The notes below the pieces were generated by a model. That model saw nothing but the letters and a program-made list of their open reading frames with translations, was not told the DNA's origin and ran no database searches. This document shows, one piece after another, positions 28,242 through 38,005 of a stretch of 64,000 nucleotides of DNA. The position numbers were made by a program, and so were the translations under genes. The DNA is from Pseudomonadota bacterium (GTDB lineage: Bacteria > SAR324 > NAC60-12): NCBI GenBank assembly GCA_004213175.1, contig SHAT01000003.1, positions 1 through 64,000 on the forward strand, given 5' to 3'. The stretch's first letter is position 1; each line of letters starts with the position of its first letter.

Positions 28242-28658
28242 TTATAGCTCAAAACAGGTTCTGATGGAATCAGGAATCACCTGTGCCTGCAGACGTTTGG
28301 GGTCGTCGGGATGAGGTTTGGCCCATACTCGAACTTCGCTGCCTTTTACGGCAAGCCGTCCGTTGTTATGAATTTCGTGTGCTGCAACCAGTGTTTTTTC
28401 ACGCCATTCACTGATCCAACTGCTAACTTCAATTACGTCACCATATCTTGAAGGATAAAGGAATTCTGCATGAGCATCTACGATCGGCAGACCGACCACA
28501 CCGTATTGATCCATTAGATCCCCCATATTTACTCCGGCTTTGTCAAACAGATGATGAGCACTTTGATCAAACCAGATAAAATAATTCGGATAAAAAACAA
28601 TTTTTGCAGGGTCACAATGACCCCAACCTATATGAATTGAGATTGTGTTTTTAAGCAT
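28242..28658 (-). CDS. 4-hydroxybenzoyl-CoA thioesterase-like hotdog thioesterase
   Basis: 138-aa single hotdog domain. The active-site region IGWGHCDPAKIVFYPNYFIWFDQS matches the 4HBT/YbgC pattern in which the Asp of CDPA is catalytic. Substrate is some acyl- or aryl-CoA. It precedes selD on the same strand by 101 nt; no functional link between the two is apparent. Confidence 0.88.
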   Translation of the reverse strand: MLKNTISIHIGWGHCDPAKIVFYPNYFIWFDQSAHHLFDKAGVNMGDLMDQYGVVGLPIVDAHAEFLYPSRYGDVIEVSSWISEWREKTLVAAHEIHNNGRLAVKGSEVRVWAKPHPDDPKRLQAQVIPDSIRTCFEL

Positions 28659-28940
28659 TGAATTTTTCCTGATTCAGCAAATTAATGGCGCATAAAAACA
28701 GAGTAGAGACGAAGACTCTAATGAAAGTAAATGCGTCTTTGTAACGTTTTTCAAGCCCGAGATTCAGGTTTGAACCTTAACAGCATAAGTAGAATATTGT
28801 CAGAATGCAATAATCTATGTTGACAATCGATTGTTGCGGAAACAGTATAATAACTGTTAAAATTTTTGTTCTACTGGAAATGACACGCTGTCAGGACTTA
28901 TGGAAATGTTATGATGATTATCTAAGACAAAAGCTAGAAA

Positions 28941-29627
28941 ATGAGATATGTTTTTCGGGTACAGGAATTAGCGTCAGTCGCGGTAGCAGGGTCAGCTGAT
29001 GTTTTCCCGGTACACAGAATTTATTGCGTCGGACAGAACTACGCGAATCACGCTAGGGAAATGGGGTCAAACCCGGAACGGGAAGCTCCATTTTTTTTTA
29101 GCAAACCGGCGGACGCTGTTTGTCCGGACGATTCACGGTTGGCTTTCCCTCTAGCAACTGAAAATCTGAATCATGAAATAGAACTTGTGGTTGCGATTGG
29201 AAAAAAAGGAACAAATATTTTAGCAGCTGAAGCACGGGACTATGTATTTGGTTATGCTGTAGGTTTGGATTTGACCCGTCGCGATCTGCAGTCAGAGGCT
29301 AAAAAGAAAGGCCGTCCCTGGGCAACCGCAAAGGGTTTTGATAATTCCGCACCTTGTTCTGCCTTGCATCCTGTCAGTGAAGTAGGACATATTGAACGCG
29401 GGAAAATCACCCTGTATGTTAATGGAGAACTGAGGCAGGAGGGAGATATCTCAGAAATGATCTGGACTGTAGAAGAAGTTATTTCAGCCCTCTCAGGCTT
29501 TTTCGAATTGCGTCCAGGAGACTTAATTTTTACCGGGACTCCTGCAGGGGTAGGCCCCGTAAAGAAAGGCGATAAACTGAAAGGTGAAGTGGAAAATTTA
29601 GCTAAGTTAAACATCACTGTTATCTGA
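28941..29627 (+). CDS. Fumarylacetoacetate hydrolase family protein
   Basis: 228 aa. After a short N-terminal part, IYCVGQNYANHAREMG opens the FAH fold; metal ligands are seen in HEIELVVAIG (His-Glu-x-Glu, about residue 80) and GYAVGLDLTRRDLQ (Asp, about residue 110), and GDLIFTGTPAGVGP closes it. Relatives are acylpyruvases, oxaloacetate decarboxylases and 2-hydroxyhepta-2,4-diene-dioate isomerases; the exact substrate cannot be read off. The 280-nt region ahead carries no gene. Confidence 0.9.
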   Translation: MRYVFRVQELASVAVAGSADVFPVHRIYCVGQNYANHAREMGSNPEREAPFFFSKPADAVCPDDSRLAFPLATENLNHEIELVVAIGKKGTNILAAEARDYVFGYAVGLDLTRRDLQSEAKKKGRPWATAKGFDNSAPCSALHPVSEVGHIERGKITLYVNGELRQEGDISEMIWTVEEVISALSGFFELRPGDLIFTGTPAGVGPVKKGDKLKGEVENLAKLNITVI

Positions 29628-29820
29628 AATATATTTTTAGACAATTTGTACTAAAGTATTTTGAAAATTTGTCGAAATTATAAAGTATAAAGTGTTTCTG
29701 CTGAATAATTTTAAATCTTAATAATATTTTAGTGATCTTTGAGACATTAATTTGCTATATATATATTAGTGCTTAAATTTTCTAGAAGCCCTATTTTCAA
29801 CTATTTACAAATGAAGGACA

Positions 29821-30255
29821 ATGCTTATTTTTCCAAACAAAATCATCTGGCTGATTATATTTACAGGGCTTCTTTTTTTAAGTTACGGATGTTCACAAAT
29901 CCGAGAATTTACGAAGGAGACCACAGGCCCTTCATCTTGCGCGGACCTTATCATAGAAAAAGCATATAATCTTCATGAAGAAGCAAAGTCTGGTTTAGCA
30001 TTGTTTTTTGAGGACAGAAGTGACAACAAATTATATCAGTCTTATTACGCAGCATCCGATTCAGTTAATCAATCACGCAAAGTAAAGAAATGTTGGGACA
30101 GAAGGGCTTCTCACTACTATGCAATGCAGAATCTCAAGGAAATGAATTCCTCTTTGGCACGTGTCATCCGTCGTAATCTTCCAGATGACGGTCATGGTGA
30201 AATAATTGCAGTTTATCAAGGTCAATACGATTGGCTAATGCCTAATCAGCGTTGA
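29821..30255 (+). CDS. Hypothetical lipoprotein (144 aa)
   Basis: The N-terminus is a lipoprotein signal: hydrophobic residues 8-22 followed by the lipobox LSYGC (Cys 24). The mature part is helical and charged with two further cysteines (CADLIIEKAY and KKCWDRRASHYY). No family recognised. The preceding 190 nt are AT-rich with no other gene; greA follows 108 nt downstream on the same strand. Confidence 0.7.
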   Translation: MLIFPNKIIWLIIFTGLLFLSYGCSQIREFTKETTGPSSCADLIIEKAYNLHEEAKSGLALFFEDRSDNKLYQSYYAASDSVNQSRKVKKCWDRRASHYYAMQNLKEMNSSLARVIRRNLPDDGHGEIIAVYQGQYDWLMPNQR

Positions 30256-30363
30256 GTTCACAACTTGATTTTTTATCTTCCCCCATTTATCTTATAAATT
30301 GATTGAAACAGCTCGTTACAGTATTTTTTTTGCAAATCTTTTAGTCCTCCATTTGTTATTTAC

Positions 30364-30843
30364 ATGAGTGAATCTTACCCAATGACCCAGGCGGGCTACG
30401 AAAGTTTGAAATCAGAACTCAAACAATTAACCAGTAAAGATCGTCCTGCCGTGATCAATGCAATTTCAACTGCAAGGGAACATGGAGATTTAAAGGAAAA
30501 TGCTGAGTACCATGCTGCCAAAGAACAACAGGGTTTTATCGAAGGTAGGATACAGGAGTTGAATGAAAAGTTGGCGCTCGCTAATGTAATTGATATTACA
30601 AAACTATCTGGAGAAAAAGTTGTGTTTGGGGCAACAGTCTCTTTCGTTGACGTGGATACAGAGAAAGAAAGCAGCTATCAGATTGTAGGTGCAGATGAAT
30701 CTGATTTACAAAAAAATAAAATATCCATTTCCTCACCAATTGCTCGTGCCCTTATAGGCAAATCTGCTGGAGATACTCTCAGCATTCCTATACCCAAAGG
30801 CAAAATTGAAATAGAAATACTTTGGGTGAAATTTGTTAATTGA
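30364..30843 (+). CDS. greA: Transcription elongation factor GreA
   Basis: Rescues backtracked RNA polymerase by stimulating transcript cleavage. The 159-aa product has the N-terminal coiled coil with the acidic tip residues in [19 protein letters not shown] (about residues 40-58) that reach into the secondary channel, and the C-terminal FKBP-like domain ([16 protein letters not shown]). Length is canonical. Ends 15 nt from the convergent gluQ. Confidence 0.97.
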   Translation: MSESYPMTQAGYESLKSELKQLTSKDRPAVINAISTAREHGDLKENAEYHAAKEQQGFIEGRIQELNEKLALANVIDITKLSGEKVVFGATVSFVDVDTEKESSYQIVGADESDLQKNKISISSPIARALIGKSAGDTLSIPIPKGKIEIEILWVKFVN

Positions 30844-30858
30844 TTAAAATAGTTAAAC

Positions 30859-31791
30859 TTATTTACCTTGATCAAGCATAATTTCCAAACCTTCATTATT
30901 TTTAACCACACCCCTGAAGACTTCTTTTAAATCATCAAGTGAACGAATATGCTGAAAAGGGAGTTTGAGTGACTTTGCTGTTTCCTGGTAAATCCAAACT
31001 GCTGATTGATGCTTTTCTCGAAGTTTTTTCAGCGAAAAAGCACCAGAGGATTTAGAAAGTTTTTTCCCTGAATTGTCTTTGATTAACTGATGATGTACAA
31101 AACGAGTCTTAGGAAAAACTTTATCATTTAAAGATTGTGCCAGAAAAAGTTGTGCTGCTGTGGAATTTCGTAAATCATTACCTCTTACCACAAGATTGAC
31201 TCCAAGTTCAAGATCGTCCATGATAGACGTAAGCTGGTATGCTGGCAGTCCGTCCCTCCGTTTGATAACAAAATCACCCATGGCCTGAGTCACATTTATT
31301 TTTTCAACTTTTTCCGAAAATGTTTTAAAACTCACAAAAGTTTGCTCTGGGACGTGAAATCTCCAGGAACGATTAGCTTGTAGTAAATCAAGCTCTTTTA
31401 GCCGGCAGGTTCCCGGATAATTTCCGTCGGGCGACAATTTTCTAATTTCTGAGCGGGAACATTCGCAAGCAAATAGGTTGCCAGAATTGCGAAAAATTTC
31501 TAGTGCAGCGGAGTATTTCTCCCTACGTAATTTTTGTGAGTATTTTTTAAACAATTCATCGGGGCCTGAAGGCCCGGAATCGTAGTCTATACCCAGCCAT
31601 TCCAATTGAACAAATATATCTTCTACTGAAGAAGTTTCAACTCTTGCTCCATCCAGGTCATCGATTCGAAGATGTAAATATCCATCCAGTGAATCTACAA
31701 GCAATGCAGTCAGCAAAAAATTAAATGCATTACCTAAATGAAGGAAACCACTTGGCGTGGGTGCTATACGTGAGATGATGGGTTGGGACAT
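30859..31791 (-). CDS. gluQ: Glutamyl-Q tRNA(Asp) synthetase
   Basis: Truncated glutamyl-tRNA synthetase paralogue that attaches glutamate to queuosine in tRNA-Asp. It has the HIGH-type motif in APTPSGFLHLGNAF, a zinc-binding set in ACECSRSEIRKL plus YPGTC, and the KMSKS equivalent KKLSKSSGA, but stops after the catalytic domain with no anticodon-binding domain (310 aa). ATG 31791 (start SQPIISRIAPTPSG) was chosen; an upstream in-frame extension to 31893 has no homology-like sequence. The adjacent greA echoes the dksA-gluQ pairing of enterobacteria only loosely. Confidence 0.92.
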   Translation of the reverse strand: MSQPIISRIAPTPSGFLHLGNAFNFLLTALLVDSLDGYLHLRIDDLDGARVETSSVEDIFVQLEWLGIDYDSGPSGPDELFKKYSQKLRREKYSAALEIFRNSGNLFACECSRSEIRKLSPDGNYPGTCRLKELDLLQANRSWRFHVPEQTFVSFKTFSEKVEKINVTQAMGDFVIKRRDGLPAYQLTSIMDDLELGVNLVVRGNDLRNSTAAQLFLAQSLNDKVFPKTRFVHHQLIKDNSGKKLSKSSGAFSLKKLREKHQSAVWIYQETAKSLKLPFQHIRSLDDLKEVFRGVVKNNEGLEIMLDQGK

Positions 31792-31948
31792 GAATATCTT
31801 CGAATTAAATAAATATTTATTTGTCTTTATAACAATATTGAAGCATACTTTTATAATTACAAAAGAAACTATCTGAGGAAAATTTAGCAGCAAATTATTT
31901 TACATATTATTTGCAAATTTATAATACTAAAAATTTTAGCAGGAGTAA

Positions 31949-33061
<1,113 letters not shown>

Positions 33062-33079
33062 CCTATTTCGAAACAGGCA

Positions 33080-33931
33080 ATGTCAGATCAAAAAATTGAG
33101 CAGTTTGGTGCTAGCAAAAATTTTGGTGGATGGACAAAAATGTTTAGCCATCCTTCAGAAAGCTGTGGTGGAGAAATGAAATTTTCTGTATTTTTACCAC
33201 CACAAGCTGAATCCGGTAATGTCCCGGTTTTGTATTGGCTTTCCGGGTTGACATGTAATCATGAAAATTTTATCACTAAAGCCGGGGCGCAGCAATACGC
33301 GGCGCAATCCGGAATAATGTTGGTTGCTCCTGACACAAGTCCACGCGGTGCTGGAGTGCAAGGCGAGGATGATGATTACGATCTCGGAAGCGGTGCTAGT
33401 TTTTACATTAACGCAACTGAAGATAAATGGGCCGCTAATTACCGGATGGAGGATTACATAATCCATGAATTGCCGAAAATCATCGGTGTAAATTTCCCGG
33501 TAGTTAAAGGAAAGGAAAGCATTTTCGGCCACTCCATGGGTGGACACGGTGCGCTGACTTTGGCCTTAAAAAATCCGGGTCGCTTTTGCTCGGTTTCTGC
33601 GTTTTCACCAATCTGCGCGCCAAGTCAATGTCAGTGGGGCGAAAAAGTATTTACAAATTATCTCGGTGAAAATCGGGAGAGTTGGAAAAAACATGATGCT
33701 AATGAGTTGATTCAAAATTCAACGCTGGAAATTCCTTTGCTTATTGATCAAGGCGGTGATGATCCCTTTCTGGAAAAAGAACTCAATTTTGAATTGTTCC
33801 GCAATACCTGTGAAAAACGGAATCAAAAATTGACCGCCAGATTACAGAGTGGGTATGATCACACTTATTATTTCATTGCAACATTTATGGAAGATCACAT
33901 TCAGCATCACGCAAAGGCGTTTTTTGCATAA
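33080..33931 (+). CDS. frmB: S-formylglutathione hydrolase
   Basis: Second step of glutathione-dependent formaldehyde removal: S-formylglutathione to formate and glutathione. 283-aa alpha/beta hydrolase with LYWLSGLTCNHENFITKAGAQ, the nucleophile elbow FGHSMGGHGALT (Ser about residue 150), Asp in LIDQGGDDPF and the terminal catalytic His in YDHTYYFIATF. Organised as an operon with frmA. Confidence 0.96.
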   Translation: MSDQKIEQFGASKNFGGWTKMFSHPSESCGGEMKFSVFLPPQAESGNVPVLYWLSGLTCNHENFITKAGAQQYAAQSGIMLVAPDTSPRGAGVQGEDDDYDLGSGASFYINATEDKWAANYRMEDYIIHELPKIIGVNFPVVKGKESIFGHSMGGHGALTLALKNPGRFCSVSAFSPICAPSQCQWGEKVFTNYLGENRESWKKHDANELIQNSTLEIPLLIDQGGDDPFLEKELNFELFRNTCEKRNQKLTARLQSGYDHTYYFIATFMEDHIQHHAKAFFA

Positions 33932-33974
33932 AAACTAACCACAGGCCATCAATAATATTCAATCAAAGAACTAC

Positions 33975-34535
33975 GTGTACGAAACATCAGATATTAGAAA
34001 AGGACTACGTTTTGAAATGGATGGAGATCCATATATAGTATTAGAATTTCAGTTTGTGAAACCGGGAAAAGGAACAGCATTTACTCGGACTAAAATCCGT
34101 AACTTGATAAGTGGAGCAGTACTTGACCACACATACAAGTCTGGAGAAAAACTCAAACCTGCTGATACAGAAGATCGAGAAATGCAGTTTTTGTATAGTG
34201 ACGGTGATTTCCATTTTATGGATAATAATAATTATGAACAAGTGAGTCTGGAGAGCAGCGTTGTAGGTGAAGCAGTGAATTATTTGACAGAAAACATGAT
34301 GATTGAAGTTAGTTTTTTCAAAGGACGTTCAATCGGATTAAGTTTACCTAATTTTGTTGTTCTGGAAGTTATTGAAACTGCTCCCGGAGAAAAAGGTAAC
34401 ACGGTTACAGGAGCTTCTAAGCCCGCAGTGGTGTCCACAGGTTATTCGGTAAATGTACCTTTATTCGTTAATGAGGGGGATCAACTTAGAGTTGATACTA
34501 GAACAGGTGAATATGTGGAACGCGTTAAAGGCTAG
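33975..34535 (+). CDS. efp: Translation elongation factor P
   Basis: 186 aa; prevents ribosome stalling at polyproline. Starts with GTG (YETSDIRKGLRFEMDG). The domain I loop is KPGKGTAF, so a lysine occupies the modified tip position; this is the form that is beta-lysylated by EpmA rather than rhamnosylated on Arg. The next gene encodes an EpmA-type enzyme, consistent with that. Three beta-barrel domains are complete, ending DTRTGEYVERVKG. Confidence 0.96.
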   Translation: MYETSDIRKGLRFEMDGDPYIVLEFQFVKPGKGTAFTRTKIRNLISGAVLDHTYKSGEKLKPADTEDREMQFLYSDGDFHFMDNNNYEQVSLESSVVGEAVNYLTENMMIEVSFFKGRSIGLSLPNFVVLEVIETAPGEKGNTVTGASKPAVVSTGYSVNVPLFVNEGDQLRVDTRTGEYVERVKG

Positions 34536-34582
34536 TACAACTCCTTGTTTTTATAATGCAAGGAGATATCATTCCTTGAGAG

Positions 34583-36019
34583 TTGTTATTGAACGGTTTT
34601 GATAAGGATTCAGGACTTTCAGGTGTGATATCGGTTTCTGCTCTAGTCACTTCCAAAAAAAGTATAAAAACCCCTCCTTTACACTGGCCTTACTTCAAAC
34701 CTGAAAATTATTCATTAACCAATATGTCCAGTTCTTTGCAGAATTTGAGTGGCTCAATTTTATCAGGGCGTTGCTACGGACGAGTTATTGAAGTTATTTG
34801 CGCTAATGAGAAGACAGAAGATTCATCTTCCGAAAATTACAAAAATATTCTTGTTTTAATTAAAGACCGAATGTATACACTGGATTATCGAGGTGATGCT
34901 GAAATCTTAGAAGGATTTTTAATTTCTTTTGAAATTGGTGAAAAAGGCGAAGTAGTAATACTGGAAACTATAGGAACCAATGTCAATATTGAGGCAGATG
35001 GGGACTTGCTACGCTGGAGAAGACCAGCAAAAAATCCTTCTAGGATGAAAATTCTTCGAAATCGCCAGCAAATAATACATGGGATAAGGGGGTGGTTTGA
35101 ACTTGAAGAATTTTTAGAAACGGAAACTCCTATATTGGTTTCAGCACCCAGTCCGGAATCACAATTATCACCCATAGAAACAGATTCTGGATTTTTAATT
35201 ACATCCCCAGAATTTCAGATGAAAAGGCTGCTGGCAGGTGGTTTTGAAAAAATATACCAACTTGTACGTTGTTTCCGTAATGGTGAAAGTGGACCGCTAC
35301 ACAATCCTGAGTTTACTATGCTCGAATGGTATCGTTCTGGGGAAAAATTGGAAGTTTTAATGTCAGATATCGAGCAAATAGTGATGTTTCTCACTAAAAC
35401 TATTGTTTCAGATAATTTTCTAGAAAAAATAGCACTTCCACCATGGCCTCGTGTGTCAGTCTGTTCTTTATTTAAAAAACATCTGAATATCATTTTAGAC
35501 GGTACAGAATCAGCCTTACAACTAAGGGTAAAAACGCAACTTGCCGGACATGATGAATTACTTCGAGATCTTTCAGCTAATACGGACGTTACCGAAGCAC
35601 TGGCTTATGAACAAATATTCTTCAGGCTTTGGAATCATATTGAAGAGGAATTTACAAGTGTTACTCCAGTGTTTGTTTACGAATGGCCGTTGTTACTTCC
35701 AAGTTTAGCACGTCCTTGTCCGCAAAGTCCGCGGTTTGCGGAACGAGTTGAACTTTACGTAAACGGTATGGAGTTGGCAAATGGTTTTGGAGAATTGACA
35801 GACCCAGTCGAACAAAGAAGGCGCTTTGAGCAGGATTTGGAAAATAGACATTCTGAGGGACGTAGGCCGGTTCCTTTAGATGAAAAATTTTTAAAATGTC
35901 TTCAACAGGGACTACCAAAAAGTTCCGGAATGGCTTTGGGAGTAGACCGGTTGGTCATGTGGCTCTGTGGAGTAAAGCAGATTCGTGAAGTTCTTTGCTT
36001 TTCTGATGATGAGATATAA
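34583..36019 (+). CDS. epmA: EF-P beta-lysylation protein EpmA with N-terminal extension
   Basis: Class II lysyl-tRNA synthetase paralogue that attaches (R)-beta-lysine to the EF-P lysine. Residues about 150-478 cover the whole EpmA core: LRNRQQIIHGIRGWF, ETPILVSAPSPE, TSPEFQMKRLLAGG, the motif 2 RCFRNGESGPLHNPEFTMLEWYR, and motif 3 GMALGVDRLVMWL. The first about 150 residues are extra relative to the roughly 325-aa E. coli enzyme and look beta-rich (GRVIEVICANE, ILVLIKDRMYTLDY), resembling an OB-fold. Start at TTG 34583 is uncertain; ATG 34724 would keep about 100 residues of the extension. No epmB gene is nearby. Confidence 0.88.
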   Translation: MLLNGFDKDSGLSGVISVSALVTSKKSIKTPPLHWPYFKPENYSLTNMSSSLQNLSGSILSGRCYGRVIEVICANEKTEDSSSENYKNILVLIKDRMYTLDYRGDAEILEGFLISFEIGEKGEVVILETIGTNVNIEADGDLLRWRRPAKNPSRMKILRNRQQIIHGIRGWFELEEFLETETPILVSAPSPESQLSPIETDSGFLITSPEFQMKRLLAGGFEKIYQLVRCFRNGESGPLHNPEFTMLEWYRSGEKLEVLMSDIEQIVMFLTKTIVSDNFLEKIALPPWPRVSVCSLFKKHLNIILDGTESALQLRVKTQLAGHDELLRDLSANTDVTEALAYEQIFFRLWNHIEEEFTSVTPVFVYEWPLLLPSLARPCPQSPRFAERVELYVNGMELANGFGELTDPVEQRRRFEQDLENRHSEGRRPVPLDEKFLKCLQQGLPKSSGMALGVDRLVMWLCGVKQIREVLCFSDDEI

Positions 36020-36390
36020 GATTGTAATAGAATATATTGTGCCGCTTTTCCATCAAATAAAACTGTAATACCTAACGGGACAAAAAATAGACCGCAGCAT
36101 CATTCAAATGATTATTCGTATTTTGGATGCTCTATGTTTACAAAGCAGGTTTACGAGAAAATTGGATAAGATTCTTTGTGACCATGACGCTAATTCAAAG
36201 TTGGCAAGCTATTAAAGTTGATTTCTCTCTTCTGCTCAGTCCGCATTTCTATTTTCCCACGTAGAGATTTTCCATATGGTTTTAGACAGAACAGATTGAT
36301 TGTGGATCTTCTGGATGTGACCCCATTCCTTTCAGTAAAAATTATTCAGGAACAAATAATATGAAAAAATAATTATTTTTTAAAAAAAAC

Positions 36391-36419
36391 TTGACAATCT
36401 ATTAGCACTCTTTTAAAGT
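36391..36419 (+). promoter_or_regulatory. Sigma-70 promoter overlapping CIRCE
   Basis: A perfect -35 TTGACA (36391-36396) is followed after 17 nt by TAAAGT (36414-36419). The -10 lies inside the spacer of the CIRCE operator, the usual position for HrcA to block polymerase. The 36020-36390 stretch ahead of it shows no gene. Confidence 0.8.
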
Positions 36420-36428
36420 GAGTGCTAA
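36402..36428 (+). promoter_or_regulatory. CIRCE operator (HrcA binding site)
   Basis: TTAGCACTC (36402-36410), nine spacer bases, GAGTGCTAA (36420-36428): an exact match to the consensus CIRCE inverted repeat, with no mismatch. HrcA binding here would make the downstream gene heat-inducible. Confidence 0.93.
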
Positions 36429-36567
36429 CAGATTTAAAATTGTTACTTCGGGTAGTCCAGCAGTGGTTAAAAACGGTTTTTAAATTCGTCTTACAACTCA
36501 ACGATTCAGGGCATTCGAAATTAGTTTTTCAATAACTTAAAATATTTAGGATTAAAAGGTAGGAATA

Positions 36568-36786
36568 ATGGCTAAAAAAGAAAAAGAAAAAGAAATTTCA
36601 CACGAGGAAATCTGTGATGCAATGTCCCGCTTTCTTAAAAAAGGCGGTGTGATCAAAAAGATTGAATACAATGATAATGGTTTCCTTTTGAGCAATGATC
36701 TTGCGTTAGATGATTCTTATACAGAAGCATCAGATACAGTCATGAACCAGTTGCATATGGACTTTGAGCCGGAAACTAGAATCTAA
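36568..36786 (+). CDS. 72-aa orphan protein under CIRCE control
   Basis: Unrecognised small soluble protein. A Lys/Glu-rich start (AKKEKEKEISHEEI) is followed by a helix (CDAMSRFLKKGG), a short hairpin of strands (VIKKIEYNDNGFLL) and an acidic tail. Ribosome-binding site GGTAGGA precedes ATG. It has a 5' leader of about 140 nt after the CIRCE/sigma-70 promoter and its own strong terminator, so it is a monocistronic HrcA-regulated unit. It has no similarity that I can see to GroES, GrpE or other usual CIRCE targets. A stress-related role is inference from regulation alone. Confidence 0.75.
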   Translation: MAKKEKEKEISHEEICDAMSRFLKKGGVIKKIEYNDNGFLLSNDLALDDSYTEASDTVMNQLHMDFEPETRI

Positions 36787-36816
36787 GGCACTGTTTTGCA
36801 GGAAGCCAAATAATTT

Positions 36817-36851
36817 GGGAGGATCTGATAAATATCCGTCCAGATCCTCCC
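36817..36851 (+). terminator. Intrinsic terminator of the 72-aa gene
   Basis: GGGAGGATCTG (36817-36827) and CAGATCCTCCC (36841-36851) form an 11-bp perfect stem with a 13-nt loop, followed by TCTTTTCATTTT. Confidence 0.85.
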
Positions 36852-36986
36852 TCTTTTCATTTTCAACCTCATAATTATCTTTTCAGGAATTCTTTACAAA
36901 AGATCATCTCTTGAGTATAGTTATCTGAAGGAGTATCAATAATTTTGAAACTTCAATTATAAAAAGTAGTTTTTCTGGTATTTGGG

Positions 36987-37397
36987 CTAGGAAGCTAAAT
37001 CTTTGATCGAATTCAAGATTTTTCCAACATTGGCACGAGCGGAAGAAACGTCGAGGTTGTTGTCATCGAAATACGGATGATCGTCATCGACTTCAATGCG
37101 TTTCATAATTTTTTGTATAATAACACGTTCCTCGTCTTCAAACACACCGTCGGATGCTGCAACTAAAGCCATCAGTTCAACCAGTGCGTGCTTTGCTTCT
37201 GAAGATTGAATGTGTTCTAGCATATCTCCAAGAGAAGTGTTTGCCTTCATGAGTTCTTGTTCTTCTGGAGTAATCCCAGCTGCCTTGAAAGTAGCAATGA
37301 GGACTTTTTTTTCTGCAACATGCACTTCTCTGTCAGCATGAGCTAAAAAGCTTACAACAGTTAAAACATTAACAAGTTCTTCTCTGCTAATAGCCAT
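36987..37397 (-). CDS. TerB-like (tellurite resistance TerB fold) protein
   Basis: 136-aa all-helical cytoplasmic protein. Two TerB-type half-repeats are visible: FLAHADREVHVAEKKVLIATF near the start and LVAASDGVFEDEERVIIQKI near residue 80, each with the aspartate-x-x-x-x-x-x-glutamate pattern that binds metal in TerB/DjlA-N folds. No other ter genes are present, so a tellurite role should not be assumed. Confidence 0.85.
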   Translation of the reverse strand: MAISREELVNVLTVVSFLAHADREVHVAEKKVLIATFKAAGITPEEQELMKANTSLGDMLEHIQSSEAKHALVELMALVAASDGVFEDEERVIIQKIMKRIEVDDDHPYFDDNNLDVSSARANVGKILNSIKDLAS

Positions 37398-37533
37398 TAT
37401 TATCCTGTTAATTAAATTGTTAAAAAAATTAAGAAGAAGTTAGCACCAAGTAAGACTATCTAGTTATGTATAAACAAATTCTCGTCGAACGTAAAGAAAT
37501 ATTTTGTTTATTCTTTAAGTTAGAGATCCTTAT

Positions 37534-37950
37534 ATGACTCATGATTCTCGCTACCACCCGGATTGGCAAACTCTTTCACGTTATGTGAGAGAGTTGTTTA
37601 ATTACCATTGCTCAAGGTGCGCAAAAGATTGTAGAGAAGCAACAAATTCACAAATGGTACTACAGGTACACCATATTGATGAAAATCCGGCAAATAATAC
37701 GCTCGAAAATCTTATTACACTTTGTGCCAGCTGTCATCTTAAAATAGAAGGAGAAGCACGTTTACACGCACCTCATCGTGAGACACAATTGGAGTTGTTT
37801 GAAGATCATACCTACATGAGTAGAATGAAGGAAATGCGTGAGGATGCGTTGGCAAAACACGGGTCAGAAGTAAAACTTAGAATTAGAGACTTGGATGCTG
37901 AAACTTACGAAAAAAACGCTATTGAATGGGAAATTAATGACCCAACTTAG
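37534..37950 (+). CDS. HNH endonuclease family protein
   Basis: 138 aa. Zinc cysteines in HCSRCAKDC and CASCH frame the beta-beta-alpha metal site LQVHHIDENPANNTLENLITLCASCHLKI, a standard HNH motif (His-His, Asn, His). The C-terminal half is charged and helical. It could be a stand-alone nicking or repair nuclease; there is no restriction methylase or phage gene nearby. Confidence 0.88.
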   Translation: MTHDSRYHPDWQTLSRYVRELFNYHCSRCAKDCREATNSQMVLQVHHIDENPANNTLENLITLCASCHLKIEGEARLHAPHRETQLELFEDHTYMSRMKEMREDALAKHGSEVKLRIRDLDAETYEKNAIEWEINDPT

Positions 37951-38005
37951 TGTTATCGGTAACTGTTATCTACATAAGTATTTCAGTTTTTAGGTGGAAA
38001 TATTC

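Noticed and set aside
28820-28851. TTGACA and TATAAT ahead of the FAH-family gene
   Set aside because: Spacer is 20 nt, too long for a good sigma-70 promoter; not called.
36120-36330. Minus-strand open stretch that might be a decayed transposase or gene remnant
   Set aside because: No start, no inverted repeats or target duplication, and no recognisable motif.
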